Positions 1 through 6,110 of a stretch of 8,668 nucleotides of DNA are shown here, piece after piece. The stretch spans positions 2,733 to 11,400 of the forward strand of contig MGXL01000144.1 of assembly GCA_001801365.1 (NCBI GenBank), read 5' to 3'. Position 1 is the first letter of the stretch, and every line of letters begins with the position of its first letter. This DNA comes from Gammaproteobacteria bacterium RBG_16_57_12. Lineage in GTDB: Bacteria > Pseudomonadota > Gammaproteobacteria > RBG-16-57-12. The notes beneath the pieces are model-generated. The model saw only the letters and a program-made list of their open reading frames with translations. It had not been told where the DNA came from and did no database searches. The translations under genes and the position numbers were made by a program.

Positions 1-135
1 AATGCCCGGCTGCGCAAGGCCAACCTGGTGGGCGCCAATATCCGCAATACCAATTTCACCGGCGCCGACCTGAGCAACGCCATCTGGATCGATCGGAGGC
101 GCTGCAAGCCGGGCTCGGTCGGCGTCTGCCAATAA
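1..135 (+). CDS. Pentapeptide-repeat protein, C-terminal fragment
   Basis: The window opens inside this gene; 44 codons in frame 1 remain before TAA at 133-135. The residues show the A-(D/N)-L-x-x periodicity of pentapeptide repeats (ARLRK-ANLVG-ANIRN-TNFTG-ADLSN-A), which fold into a right-handed quadrilateral beta-helix. After the last coil comes a short tail with two cysteines (RRRCKPGSVGVCQ), a type of ending I have seen in proteobacterial pentapeptide proteins. The function of such proteins is usually unknown; some bind DNA gyrase and others are scaffolds or effectors. Nothing here allows a choice. It is on the same strand as the tail-tube genes, 158 bases upstream, so a shared transcript is possible but not shown. 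Confidence 0.85.
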   Translation, partial: NARLRKANLVGANIRNTNFTGADLSNAIWIDRRRCKPGSVGVCQ

Positions 136-293
136 ACTGAATGGCGAACCGCGCGTTCTTTCCCCTTTATTCGCGTTCAGGATGATAATAGAATTCATAT
201 CCCCTTTACTCTGACATTTGCCAATTGCATGGCATTGCGGACAGAACATTCGACGCCATCGGCGTTGTTACCCCTGAACCAAAGGAGACCAGC
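136..293. other. Intergenic gap before the tail-tube genes
   Basis: This is an AT-richer 158-base gap. A weak extended -10-like box (TGATAATAG, 183-191) could start transcription toward the tube genes, but no good -35 accompanies it. A GAAC/GTTC mini-stem near 145-157 followed by T/C-rich sequence is too weak to call a terminator. I see no gene here. The in-frame ATG at 225 has no ribosome binding site. Confidence 0.4.
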
Positions 294-746
294 ATGGCCA
301 TATTGCGCGATCGTCCCTACACACAGTTCAACTTCCTTGTTGACCTCGGCGACGGAAATACCGACGGACCGCAAGCCGGTTTTCAGGAGGTAAGCGGAAT
401 CAGCACGGAAGTCGCCGTTACGGAATACCGCAACGGCAATTCCAGGGAAAACAGCGTTATCAAGCTGACCGGCCTGAATCGGGTCAGCGATGTGTCACTC
501 AGGCGCGGGATCATTGGATCGCTGAACCTGTATGCATGGCTCGACCAAATTCGTAATGGTGACCAGCATGCGCTGCGGACCGTCACCATCCAGCTTCAGA
601 ACGAAGATCACTCCGAAATCGTCCAGACCTGGAGGTTATTGCGTGCACGCATCGTCAAGCACACCAGCGGACCTTTAAATGCAAAGGGCAGCGATGTGGC
701 AATGGAGGAAGTGGTGCTTGCCTATGAGCGGCTTGAGATGGAATAA
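294..746 (+). CDS. Phage tail-tube-like protein (T4 gp19 family), copy 1
   Basis: This 150-residue protein resembles the T4 gp19-like tail-tube family (Pfam Phage_T4_gp19, TIGR02241 type), which forms the inner tube of contractile tails and extracellular contractile injection systems such as Afp/PVC. Family-like features in order are the opening RPYTQFNFLVDLG (residues 7-19), then AGFQEVSGIS, then the EYRNGN core (about 43-48), LRRGIIGSLNLYAW, RTVTIQLQ, TWRLLRARI and the closing EEVVLAYERLEME. An ATG at 225 would add 23 residues, but the ATG at 294 has AAGGAG six bases upstream, gives the standard family N-terminus and makes the length equal to that of the next gene. It is followed after 61 bases by a paralogue on the same strand. 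No sheath or baseplate gene is visible, so the product may be an orphan tube or belong to a machine encoded elsewhere. The family call is firm; the biological role is not. Confidence 0.85.
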   Translation: MAILRDRPYTQFNFLVDLGDGNTDGPQAGFQEVSGISTEVAVTEYRNGNSRENSVIKLTGLNRVSDVSLRRGIIGSLNLYAWLDQIRNGDQHALRTVTIQLQNEDHSEIVQTWRLLRARIVKHTSGPLNAKGSDVAMEEVVLAYERLEME

Positions 747-807
747 GCTTCTTTTGCCTCTATGGAATTGGCGGGCAAGAGGAACAGGCTGCTGATGAGA
801 GACCGAT

Positions 808-1260
808 ATGGCCGTGCTGAGTGACCGACCTTACAGGAACTCGAACTTTCTTGTCGATTTCGGCTGGGGAGACAGCCGCTCTGTAGCTGCGGGATTCTCT
901 GAGGTCATCTTCCCGCCATTTACCGCCGACCAGGCCGACCTGCGTCAGGATGGGTCAATGACGAACCAGGCTGAGGGCTCTGCCGCCCCCGCCGTCAACA
1001 ATCGCCTTATACTGAAGCGTGGCGTGACTGGTTCTCTGGACTTATACATCTGGTGGAACAAGGCCCGCCTGGGAAAAGCGTCGAAGAAGCGTACGGTGAA
1101 GATCGAGCTTCTGGGCGATGACAGGTCGACCGTGGTACTGACCTGGCGCTTCCGAAGCGTCCGGCCGGTGAGTCTTTCCTACTCTCCCTTGAGGGCTGTG
1201 GAGAGCGGCATCATTCTGGAGACAATTGAACTGGCGTTTGACAGCATGGAGATGTCATGA
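808..1260 (+). CDS. Phage tail-tube-like protein (T4 gp19 family), divergent copy 2
   Basis: This is also 150 residues and is clearly a paralogue of the upstream gene. Shared positions include MA-x-L-x-DRPY-x3-NFLVD-x-G, AGF-x-EV, RG-x-x-GSL-x-LY-x-W, RTV-x-I-x-L, TWR and the EM ending. It differs in the segment after AGFSEV (about residues 36-62), where the E-Y-R-x-G-N core of copy 1 is replaced by a Ser/Ala/Pro/Gln-rich stretch before LILKRGVTGSLDLY. That pattern would fit a specialised subunit, as injection systems often encode several non-identical tube proteins (for example Afp1 and Afp5). The start is preceded by a purine-rich GATGAGAGA at 793-801, a weak ribosome site, so expression may rely on the upstream gene. 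The stop overlaps a possible ATG (ATGA, 1257-1260). A role as a tube cap, adaptor or second ring protein is inference only. Confidence 0.8.
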   Translation: MAVLSDRPYRNSNFLVDFGWGDSRSVAAGFSEVIFPPFTADQADLRQDGSMTNQAEGSAAPAVNNRLILKRGVTGSLDLYIWWNKARLGKASKKRTVKIELLGDDRSTVVLTWRFRSVRPVSLSYSPLRAVESGIILETIELAFDSMEMS

Positions 1261-1346
1261 GAGGGGTTGTCGTTCGATCTAAAGTGCATAGGATCTTTCC
1301 TTGACGGCATTCGTGAGCGTGCATAGCAAGGTGGCCCGGATGGAAT

Positions 1347-1361
1347 GAAATGAAATGAAAT
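1347..1361. repeat. Short tandem repeat, GAAAT x3
   Basis: Three perfect GAAAT pentamers lie in tandem, preceded by a degenerate unit (GAAT). It is too short to imply phase variation, and it does not lie in a coding region or an obvious promoter. Confidence 0.6.
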
Positions 1362-1393
1362 ACGGGATTGCGGGTTATCTGAACCAGCGCGGC

Positions 1394-1420
1394 CCTCGAT
1401 TGCGCTGTGCTTCATCGAGG
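1394..1420. repeat. REP-like intergenic stem-loop
   Basis: The arms CCTCGAT (1394-1400) and ATCGAGG (1414-1420) pair perfectly over 7 bp around a 13-base loop that is GC-rich and mostly G/C/T (TGCGCTGTGCTTC). It is followed by CTACAC. There is no T-tract on either side, so it is not an obvious intrinsic terminator. The layout (short palindrome with a GCGCTxxGCTT loop followed by GCTAC) resembles dispersed intergenic repeats seen in many beta- and gammaproteobacterial genomes. That likeness is from memory and needs a copy-number check in the host genome. Confidence 0.45.
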
Positions 1421-1571
1421 CTACACGGACGGGGGCGGCTTCGGTGAATAATTCTGCACACTGATGTTGCGGTGGTTGTTCCACGGATTACGCTACGCAC
1501 ACATCAGTTCAAGCTGCTTCATGTGCGCCATGCAGTGGAGGCGGAGGGCTGTAAATCCGGAACAATAAATT

Positions 1572-1594
1572 GGGGGTTCCTCAAGGGAACCCCC
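1572..1594 (-). terminator. Intrinsic terminator of the peroxidase gene
   Basis: A perfect 9-bp GC-rich stem, GGGGGTTCC (1572-1580) with GGAACCCCC (1586-1594), has a 5-base loop. On the minus strand it is followed by AATTTATTGTT, a moderately T-rich tail. It sits 38 bases beyond the stop codon of the cytochrome c peroxidase gene, as expected for its terminator. In the plus direction there is no T-run, so one-way action is more likely. Confidence 0.75.
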
Positions 1595-1632
1595 GCTGAT
1601 ATCCGGTCTATTGAATTCCGAGCTATTCGATA

Positions 1633-2634
1633 TCAGTCAAATGGTTTCGGCTGTGGCGTCTTATCCGTGGACGGCGGCAGGATCGGCATCGTGAAGGATG
1701 GCTGGTCTCCCGTGAGCGTCTTCAGGAAGGCCACGATCTTTGCGTTTTCCTCGTCAGTAAACTCCTTGCCGAGCTGCAGGCGTCCCATGGTATCCACCGC
1801 CTGTTTCAGCGTGGCAGCTTCGCCGTCATGAAAGTAGGGATAGGTCAGTTCCACGTTGCGCAGGATGGGCACCTTGAAATTGAAGCGGTCGGCATCCTTG
1901 CCGGTGACGGCAGAACGGCCTTCCACCTTGCTGGTGGTCTTGTAGGGTTCGACCACGCCCATCTTCTGGAAGGACGCCCCTCCTACCGCAGGCCCATTGT
2001 GGCAGCCGACGCAGCCACTCTCCTTGAACAGATTGTAGCCGGCCAGTTCAGTTTCATTCAGCGCCTGCTTGTCCCCTTTCAGCCACTTGTCGAAACGGGA
2101 GTTGGGCGTCACCAGCGTTTCCTCGAAGGCCGCGATGACCTTGGTCACCTTGTCGATATCCACCTTGTCGCTGCCGAATACATTTTTGAACTCGGCCACG
2201 TACTGGGGTATCGAGCGCAACACGTCCAGGGCCAGTTCATGGGTGAAAGCCATTTCACCCGGGTTGGCAATGGGCCCGCCCGCCTGTTCCTGCAAATCCC
2301 CGGCACGGCCGTCCCAGAACTGGGCCACGTTCATGCTCGAATTGAGCACGGTGGGGGCGTTGATGGGGCCCTGCTGCCAATTGTGGCCGATGGATGTCTT
2401 GAGGTTGTCCGTGCCGCCCATGCTCAGGTTGTGGCAGGAGTTGCAGGAAATAAACCCAGATTTGGAAAGACGCGGATCGAAGAAGAGTTTCTTGCCCAAT
2501 TCGACCATTGCCGGGTTGGTGATCCTGACCGGTTCGATCGGCTGGATCGGTTCTTTCGATGCAGCGGCGAAGGAATAATTACCCAGTGTTGCCAAAGCAA
2601 CTATTGAGGCTATAACAATGTCATTTCGTTTCAT
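1633..2634 (-). CDS. ccpA: Di-haem cytochrome c peroxidase (periplasmic)
   Basis: This 333-residue protein reduces hydrogen peroxide to water with electrons from small cytochromes in the periplasm. Residues 1-25 form a signal peptide (positive MKRN, hydrophobic core, cleavage near SFA-AAS). Two c-type haem sites are present: CNSCH (C64, C67, H68) for the peroxidatic haem and CVGCH (C208, C211, H212) for the electron-transfer haem. Other family marks are H84 (GHN), FWDGRA (106-111), NPGEM with the likely catalytic glutamate E127, YFHDG (267-271) and M283 (TMGRLQLG), the probable sixth ligand of the high-potential haem. Length is normal for bacterial CcpA/MauG-type peroxidases, and there is no third haem. 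The reading frame runs open to 2778, but the ATG at 2634 has AGGAG seven bases upstream and starts the signal peptide. The catalase gene lies 80 bases upstream with no terminator between, so co-transcription is likely. A MauG-like maturase is less likely given the intact peroxidase residues. Confidence 0.93.
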   Translation of the reverse strand: MKRNDIVIASIVALATLGNYSFAAASKEPIQPIEPVRITNPAMVELGKKLFFDPRLSKSGFISCNSCHNLSMGGTDNLKTSIGHNWQQGPINAPTVLNSSMNVAQFWDGRAGDLQEQAGGPIANPGEMAFTHELALDVLRSIPQYVAEFKNVFGSDKVDIDKVTKVIAAFEETLVTPNSRFDKWLKGDKQALNETELAGYNLFKESGCVGCHNGPAVGGASFQKMGVVEPYKTTSKVEGRSAVTGKDADRFNFKVPILRNVELTYPYFHDGEAATLKQAVDTMGRLQLGKEFTDEENAKIVAFLKTLTGDQPSFTMPILPPSTDKTPQPKPFD

Positions 2635-2714
2635 TTTTCTGCTCCTGGTTCTATAAAAGACTATTTTGATCAATACCGTACCCTTGCTTGAGATTGCCTT
2701 TGTCGCTGACTGGG

Positions 2715-4154
2715 CTACAGACTGATGCCCAACACCCTGGCCACACCGGCACCGTAGGCCGGATCGGCCTTGGTGCAATTTTCGATATGGCGCAACTGGA
2801 CTTCACGCGGAGCGCCGCCAAGGGAACGCGCGGTGTTCTCGAACAGCACCTGCTGCTGCGCGGGTGTCATCAGCCGGAACAGGGCGCGCGGCTGGGAATA
2901 GTAGTCCTCATCCTCGCGGTGGTTCCAGTGGTCGGCGGCCCCTTCGATGGACAGCGGCGGCTCGGAAAAGTCAGGTTGCTCCTGCCATTGGCCGTAGCTG
3001 TTCGGCTCGTAGCCGATGGTGCCGCCATGATTGCCATCAACCCGCATGGCGCCATCACGGTGATAACTGTGGAACGGGCAGCGCGGCGCATTCACCGGGA
3101 TCTGGCTATGGTTTACTCCAAGACGGTAGCGCTGCGCATCGCCGTAGGAGAACAGCCGCCCCTGCAACATCTTGTCCGGCGAGAAGCTGATGCCGGGCAC
3201 CACATTGGCCGGGTTGAACGCGGCCTGTTCCACCTCTGCGTGATAATTTTCCGGGTTGCGGTTCAGCTCCAGAACGCCCACCTCAATCAGCGGGTAATCC
3301 TTCTTGGGCCAGATTTTGGTGAGATCGAAAGGGTTGTAGGCAACCTTGGCGGCATCCTTTTCCGGCATGATCTGAACGTACATGGTCCAGCGCGGGTAGT
3401 CCTTGTTCTCGATCGCCTCATACAAGTCGCGCTGGCTGCTCTCGCGATCATTGGCGATGATCTGCGCCGCTTCCCCATCAGTCAGATTCTTGATGCCTTG
3501 CTGGGTCTTGAAATGAAACTTGACCCAGCAGCGCTCATTTTTTGCATTGATATAACTGAAGGTATGGCTGCCGAAACCATGCATGTGGCGATATGAAGCA
3601 GGAATGCCGCGATCGCTCATCACAATGGTCACCTGATGAAGCGCTTCCGGCAACAGGGTCCAGAAGTCCCAGTTGTTTTTGGCGCTGCGCAGATTGGTGC
3701 GAGGATCACGCTTTACTGCGTGGTTGAGGTCCGGAAACTTGAGCGGATCGCGCAGAAAAAAGACTGGCGTGTTGTTACCGACCAGATCCCAGTTGCCCTC
3801 TTCGGTGTAGAACTTGATCGCAAAACCGCGGATGTCGCGTTCGGCATCAGCCGCGCCACGTTCTCCGGCCACGGTCGAGAAACGCACAAACAGGTCCGTT
3901 TTTTTGCCGATCTGGGAGAATATTTTGGCGCGGGTGTATCGGGTGATGTCGTGCGTCACCGTGAAGCTGCCATAGGCTGCCGAGCCCTTGGCATGCATGC
4001 GCCGCTCGGGGATGACCTCGCGATCGAAGTGTGCAAGCTTCTCCAGGAACCAGATATCCTGAAGCAGCATGGGGCCACGGGGGCCAGCAGTCATCACATT
4101 CTGGTTGTCGGGTACGGGCGAGCCGCCGGTGGTAGTGAGTTTTTTCGTGTTCAT
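2715..4154 (-). CDS. katA: Monofunctional haem catalase (small-subunit)
   Basis: This 479-residue protein dismutates hydrogen peroxide to water and oxygen in the cytoplasm. The size matches small-subunit catalases. The active site is complete: distal H54 in [11 protein letters not shown], distal N127 in [14 protein letters not shown], and the proximal haem-ligand tyrosine Y337 in [14 protein letters not shown]. The spacings (73 residues from His to Asn, 283 from His to Tyr) are the same as in bovine liver catalase. There is no signal peptide and no extra C-terminal flavodoxin-like domain, so it is not a large-subunit HPII type. The start is well supported by AAGGAG seven bases upstream of the ATG at 4154. 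It is the first gene of a probable pair with the peroxidase; the 272-base gap upstream holds possible operator palindromes. The letter in the symbol is by convention, since the subclade was not determined. Confidence 0.97.
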   Translation of the reverse strand: MNTKKLTTTGGSPVPDNQNVMTAGPRGPMLLQDIWFLEKLAHFDREVIPERRMHAKGSAAYGSFTVTHDITRYTRAKIFSQIGKKTDLFVRFSTVAGERGAADAERDIRGFAIKFYTEEGNWDLVGNNTPVFFLRDPLKFPDLNHAVKRDPRTNLRSAKNNWDFWTLLPEALHQVTIVMSDRGIPASYRHMHGFGSHTFSYINAKNERCWVKFHFKTQQGIKNLTDGEAAQIIANDRESSQRDLYEAIENKDYPRWTMYVQIMPEKDAAKVAYNPFDLTKIWPKKDYPLIEVGVLELNRNPENYHAEVEQAAFNPANVVPGISFSPDKMLQGRLFSYGDAQRYRLGVNHSQIPVNAPRCPFHSYHRDGAMRVDGNHGGTIGYEPNSYGQWQEQPDFSEPPLSIEGAADHWNHREDEDYYSQPRALFRLMTPAQQQVLFENTARSLGGAPREVQLRHIENCTKADPAYGAGVARVLGISL

Positions 4155-4224
4155 GGCCTATCTCCTTTTAATGATTGAACAAGCTGCAATGTTCAGCGTA
4201 TAGAGCCATGTTCAATATATCCAA

Positions 4225-4266
4225 TTGATTAAATCAACTTCTTTGATTGTCATAGACTATCGATAG
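4225..4266 (-). promoter_or_regulatory. Possible operator/promoter region of the catalase gene
   Basis: Two palindromes lie 70-112 bases upstream of the catalase start. CTATCGATAG (4257-4266) is perfect over 10 bp. TTGATTAAATCAA (4225-4237) has perfect 6-bp arms around one base. On the minus strand, TTGGAT and TATACG lie 16 bases apart downstream of them and could be a weak sigma-70 promoter, as is usual for activator-dependent genes. The repeated ATAG/CTAT tetramers recall OxyR sites, but the four-tetranucleotide spacing of that consensus is not met. Identification of the regulator is inference. Confidence 0.35.
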
Positions 4267-4281
4267 ATGGCGAAGGCCTGT

Positions 4282-4321
4282 TCAGCCACAACACAGGTCC
4301 TTTCAAAATTTTGTGGTCTGA
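4282..4321. repeat. Imperfect inverted repeat in the gap upstream of the catalase
   Basis: TCAGCCACAA (4282-4291) pairs with TTGTGGTCTGA (4311-4321), 10 bp with one bulged base and a 19-base loop that contains an AAAATTTT palindrome. It lies about 105 bases past the end of the HDOD gene. Neither side has a T-tract, so a terminator role is uncertain. The surrounding 4267-4426 holds no gene I recognise. Confidence 0.3.
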
Positions 4322-4426
4322 GGGGTTTGGTAAGCCGGAAGACGGTGCTGTTGGACGAATGGGCCGATACCCGAGGCTGTCGTTCGCCCAATACCTGCCA
4401 CATCACGGTAAATCTACTCCATAAAT

Positions 4427-5857
4427 TTACGCCGCCAGCTGGCGGGCCATATTATCCAGCTCCACCCCGTCGGCAATGATGGCGTTAATCACTTCGTGGG
4501 CATCTTCCTCCTTGATCCCCAGCCTGGCCAGCAGTTCCTGCTTATTGCACTGCGACGGCCGATTGGTTCCGATGCCGAATCCGGTCAACAGGCATTCTCC
4601 CAGCTGCACCAGCCAGACATACACCGAGTGCCTGTCTTCATAGTGATAGTTGTGATGTTCGCGCACCGCGGCACCAATCTCTTCAGGCAGGCCCCAGGCA
4701 TTCATCAGCCAGGCGCCGATCTGTGCATGACCGATGCCCAGCACATGTCTTTCTATTTCGGTAATGGCCTGGTCCGGATTCTCGGACAAGACCTTGCTGA
4801 GAATGTAATATTCCTGGCGAAACAGGTGCCCCAGCAGCAGAAAACCGAAGTCGTGCAGCAGGCCGCACAGATAGGCGAGGCCCAGATTGGGACGCGCGGC
4901 GGTTGGCAGCAGTCGCGCCAGGGCATGGCAGGCCAGACCGGAATACAAGGCATTGCGCCAATAGGCATGCAGACCCATCTCGCCTTCCTTGGGTACACGA
5001 AAACTCTTGCCGATGGCGGCTCCCAGGCTCATATGCAGGACCATATCGAATCCCAGCACCCGCAGGATGGCCTGCTCGACCGTGACGATACGCCCGCCAA
5101 AGCCGTAATAGGCGGAACGGGCCAGCTTCAGCACCTGGGCCGAGAGGCTGGGGTCCATCTCCACCACGCGGGAAAGATCCGGGATACTGGCATTGGGATT
5201 GGCGCGCAGCTGCAACAGCTTCAAGCCCATCTCGGGCATGGCCGGCAGCTCGGTCAGTTTTTCGATCTGGCGCTGCATTTCCAGCAGCGGCCGCTGGCCA
5301 TCATTGTTCACGGATTCGGTCGCATCCCGCCATAAGCGGTAGATCTGCAGGTCGGCCCGGGCGTACTGGCGTTCCGACATGTCGATGATAGGTCGGGAAA
5401 AACGGAAATATTTCGCCCGTGTATTCATACGTCTGAAGTCCTGGGTGCTGATCTGTACCAGCGCTTCATGCCTGCCTGCCTCGATATACACATCCTTGCC
5501 CTGCAACAGACTGCTATCGATTGCCAGTTGATCGATTGCCAAGGCATTACCCAGCGGCGGGATGGCTTCGGGATTTGTGTCAGAACACAGGTGGGCGTAA
5601 TCATCGCTGGAGGCCAGCACCAGCCTGGCCTTGAGGTGCAGCCGCAACACGGCAACATCGATGCGGTGACTGGCGGGGATAATCGCCATGACCAGCCCGG
5701 TCGGACTCTTGAGTATTACCGGCTTGGCCAGCCGTTGCAGGAGGATATTGACAACCTGGGGAGATTGGTTGACGGCGTCAGTTTTGGGATGATTGATCAC
5801 CCTAAAACTAACGACATGTTTTTCCAGACAATCTTTCAGCACCTTTGAGATAGGCAC
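4427..5857 (-). CDS. YbaK-like aminoacyl-tRNA deacylase fused to HDOD domain
   Basis: This is a 476-residue two-domain protein. Residues about 1-150 match the YbaK/EbsC/ProX deacylase fold, which hydrolyses mischarged tRNAs in trans: K45 in LAKPVILK aligns with the essential Lys46 of E. coli YbaK, followed by PASHRIDVAVLR, the EAIPPLG loop (97-103) and VYIEAGRHEALV (123-134). Residues about 196-400 form an HDOD domain, a signalling module related to HD phosphohydrolases: LPAMPEMGLKLLQL, MDPSLSAQVLKLARSAYYG, VEQAILRVLGF, GLLHDFG with the HD pair (335-336), and REHH (399-402). No membrane segment or signal peptide is present. The frame is open to 6154, but that part crosses the htpG terminator and the end of htpG. 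The GTG at 5857 has GAGGAG four bases upstream and begins exactly at the domain. A perfect -10 box lies upstream. Substrate and signalling partner are unknown. Confidence 0.85.
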   Translation of the reverse strand: MPISKVLKDCLEKHVVSFRVINHPKTDAVNQSPQVVNILLQRLAKPVILKSPTGLVMAIIPASHRIDVAVLRLHLKARLVLASSDDYAHLCSDTNPEAIPPLGNALAIDQLAIDSSLLQGKDVYIEAGRHEALVQISTQDFRRMNTRAKYFRFSRPIIDMSERQYARADLQIYRLWRDATESVNNDGQRPLLEMQRQIEKLTELPAMPEMGLKLLQLRANPNASIPDLSRVVEMDPSLSAQVLKLARSAYYGFGGRIVTVEQAILRVLGFDMVLHMSLGAAIGKSFRVPKEGEMGLHAYWRNALYSGLACHALARLLPTAARPNLGLAYLCGLLHDFGFLLLGHLFRQEYYILSKVLSENPDQAITEIERHVLGIGHAQIGAWLMNAWGLPEEIGAAVREHHNYHYEDRHSVYVWLVQLGECLLTGFGIGTNRPSQCNKQELLARLGIKEEDAHEVINAIIADGVELDNMARQLAA

Positions 5858-5912
5858 GCTACTCCTCGTTAACAAACCCCGAGCGCTTGAACAATCATCA
5901 TGAACTGTTTTT

Positions 5913-5918
5913 ATTATA
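5913..5918 (-). promoter_or_regulatory. -10 box of the deacylase-HDOD gene
   Basis: The minus strand carries a perfect TATAAT here, 55 bases upstream of the GTG start. The matching -35 is poor (GTTCTT at 16-base spacing). It lies after the htpG terminator, which argues that the gene has its own promoter. Transcription start mapping would settle it. Confidence 0.45.
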
Positions 5919-6022
5919 AGAAACACATAATTGCAAGAACTTTCTATAAACCGGATCAACAATCCCCAAAAAGTGCCGGCTGTCGGTTCAGGGATATTCG
6001 AGGTGTAAGCCCTTCCTGACAA

Positions 6023-6037
6023 CCGGCGTTCCGCCGG
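6023..6037. repeat. GC-rich hairpin between htpG and the HDOD gene
   Basis: CCGGCG (6023-6028) and CGCCGG (6032-6037) form a perfect 6-bp stem with a TTC loop. It has no T-run and lies just past the htpG terminator on the minus strand. It may be a secondary stop or RNA-stabilising hairpin; the role is unknown. Confidence 0.35.
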
Positions 6038-6049
6038 GCCGAAGCAATC

Positions 6050-6091
6050 AAAAAAAACGCCAGACCCCATGAAAACAGGGGGCTGGCGTTT
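6050..6091 (-). terminator. Strong intrinsic terminator of htpG
   Basis: On the minus strand AAACGCCAG (6083-6091) pairs with CTGGCGTTT (6055-6063) over 9 bp. The stem extends by CCCC/GGGG past one bulged base, and an 8-base T-run follows directly (6050-6057 on the plus strand are all A). It begins 19 bases after the htpG stop codon. On the plus strand only TTTATAG follows the hairpin, so it is mainly one-directional. Confidence 0.92.
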
Positions 6092-6110
6092 ATAGTCGCA
6101 GGTGCGGTGG

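Larger units (their letters stand above)
1261..1632. other. 372-base non-coding stretch between convergent units
   Basis: No convincing gene was found. A 101-codon minus-strand reading frame (1179-1484) overlaps the end of the tube gene and resembles no family I know. The stretch contains a 15-codon ATGA-overlapping micro-ORF (1257-1304), three GAAAT units (1347-1361), a REP-like stem-loop (1394-1420), and the minus-strand terminator (1572-1594). An inverted pair CTGATATC (1596-1603) and GATATCAG (1629-1636) spans the stop codon of the peroxidase gene. Confidence 0.6.

Noticed and set aside
1179..1484. 101-codon minus-strand frame in the non-coding gap
   Set aside because: It overlaps the end of the second tube gene, has no ribosome site and no recognisable composition or motif.
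1828..3596. Long plus-strand reading frames opposite the peroxidase and catalase genes
   Set aside because: They are antisense shadows of strongly conserved enzymes and show no family features of their own.
4225..4237. FNR/Anr box upstream of the catalase
   Set aside because: TTGAT and ATCAA are separated by three bases, not the four the FNR dimer site requires.
4257..4266. Full OxyR site
   Set aside because: The ATAG/CTAT tetramers are present but not at the four-element spacing of the OxyR consensus.
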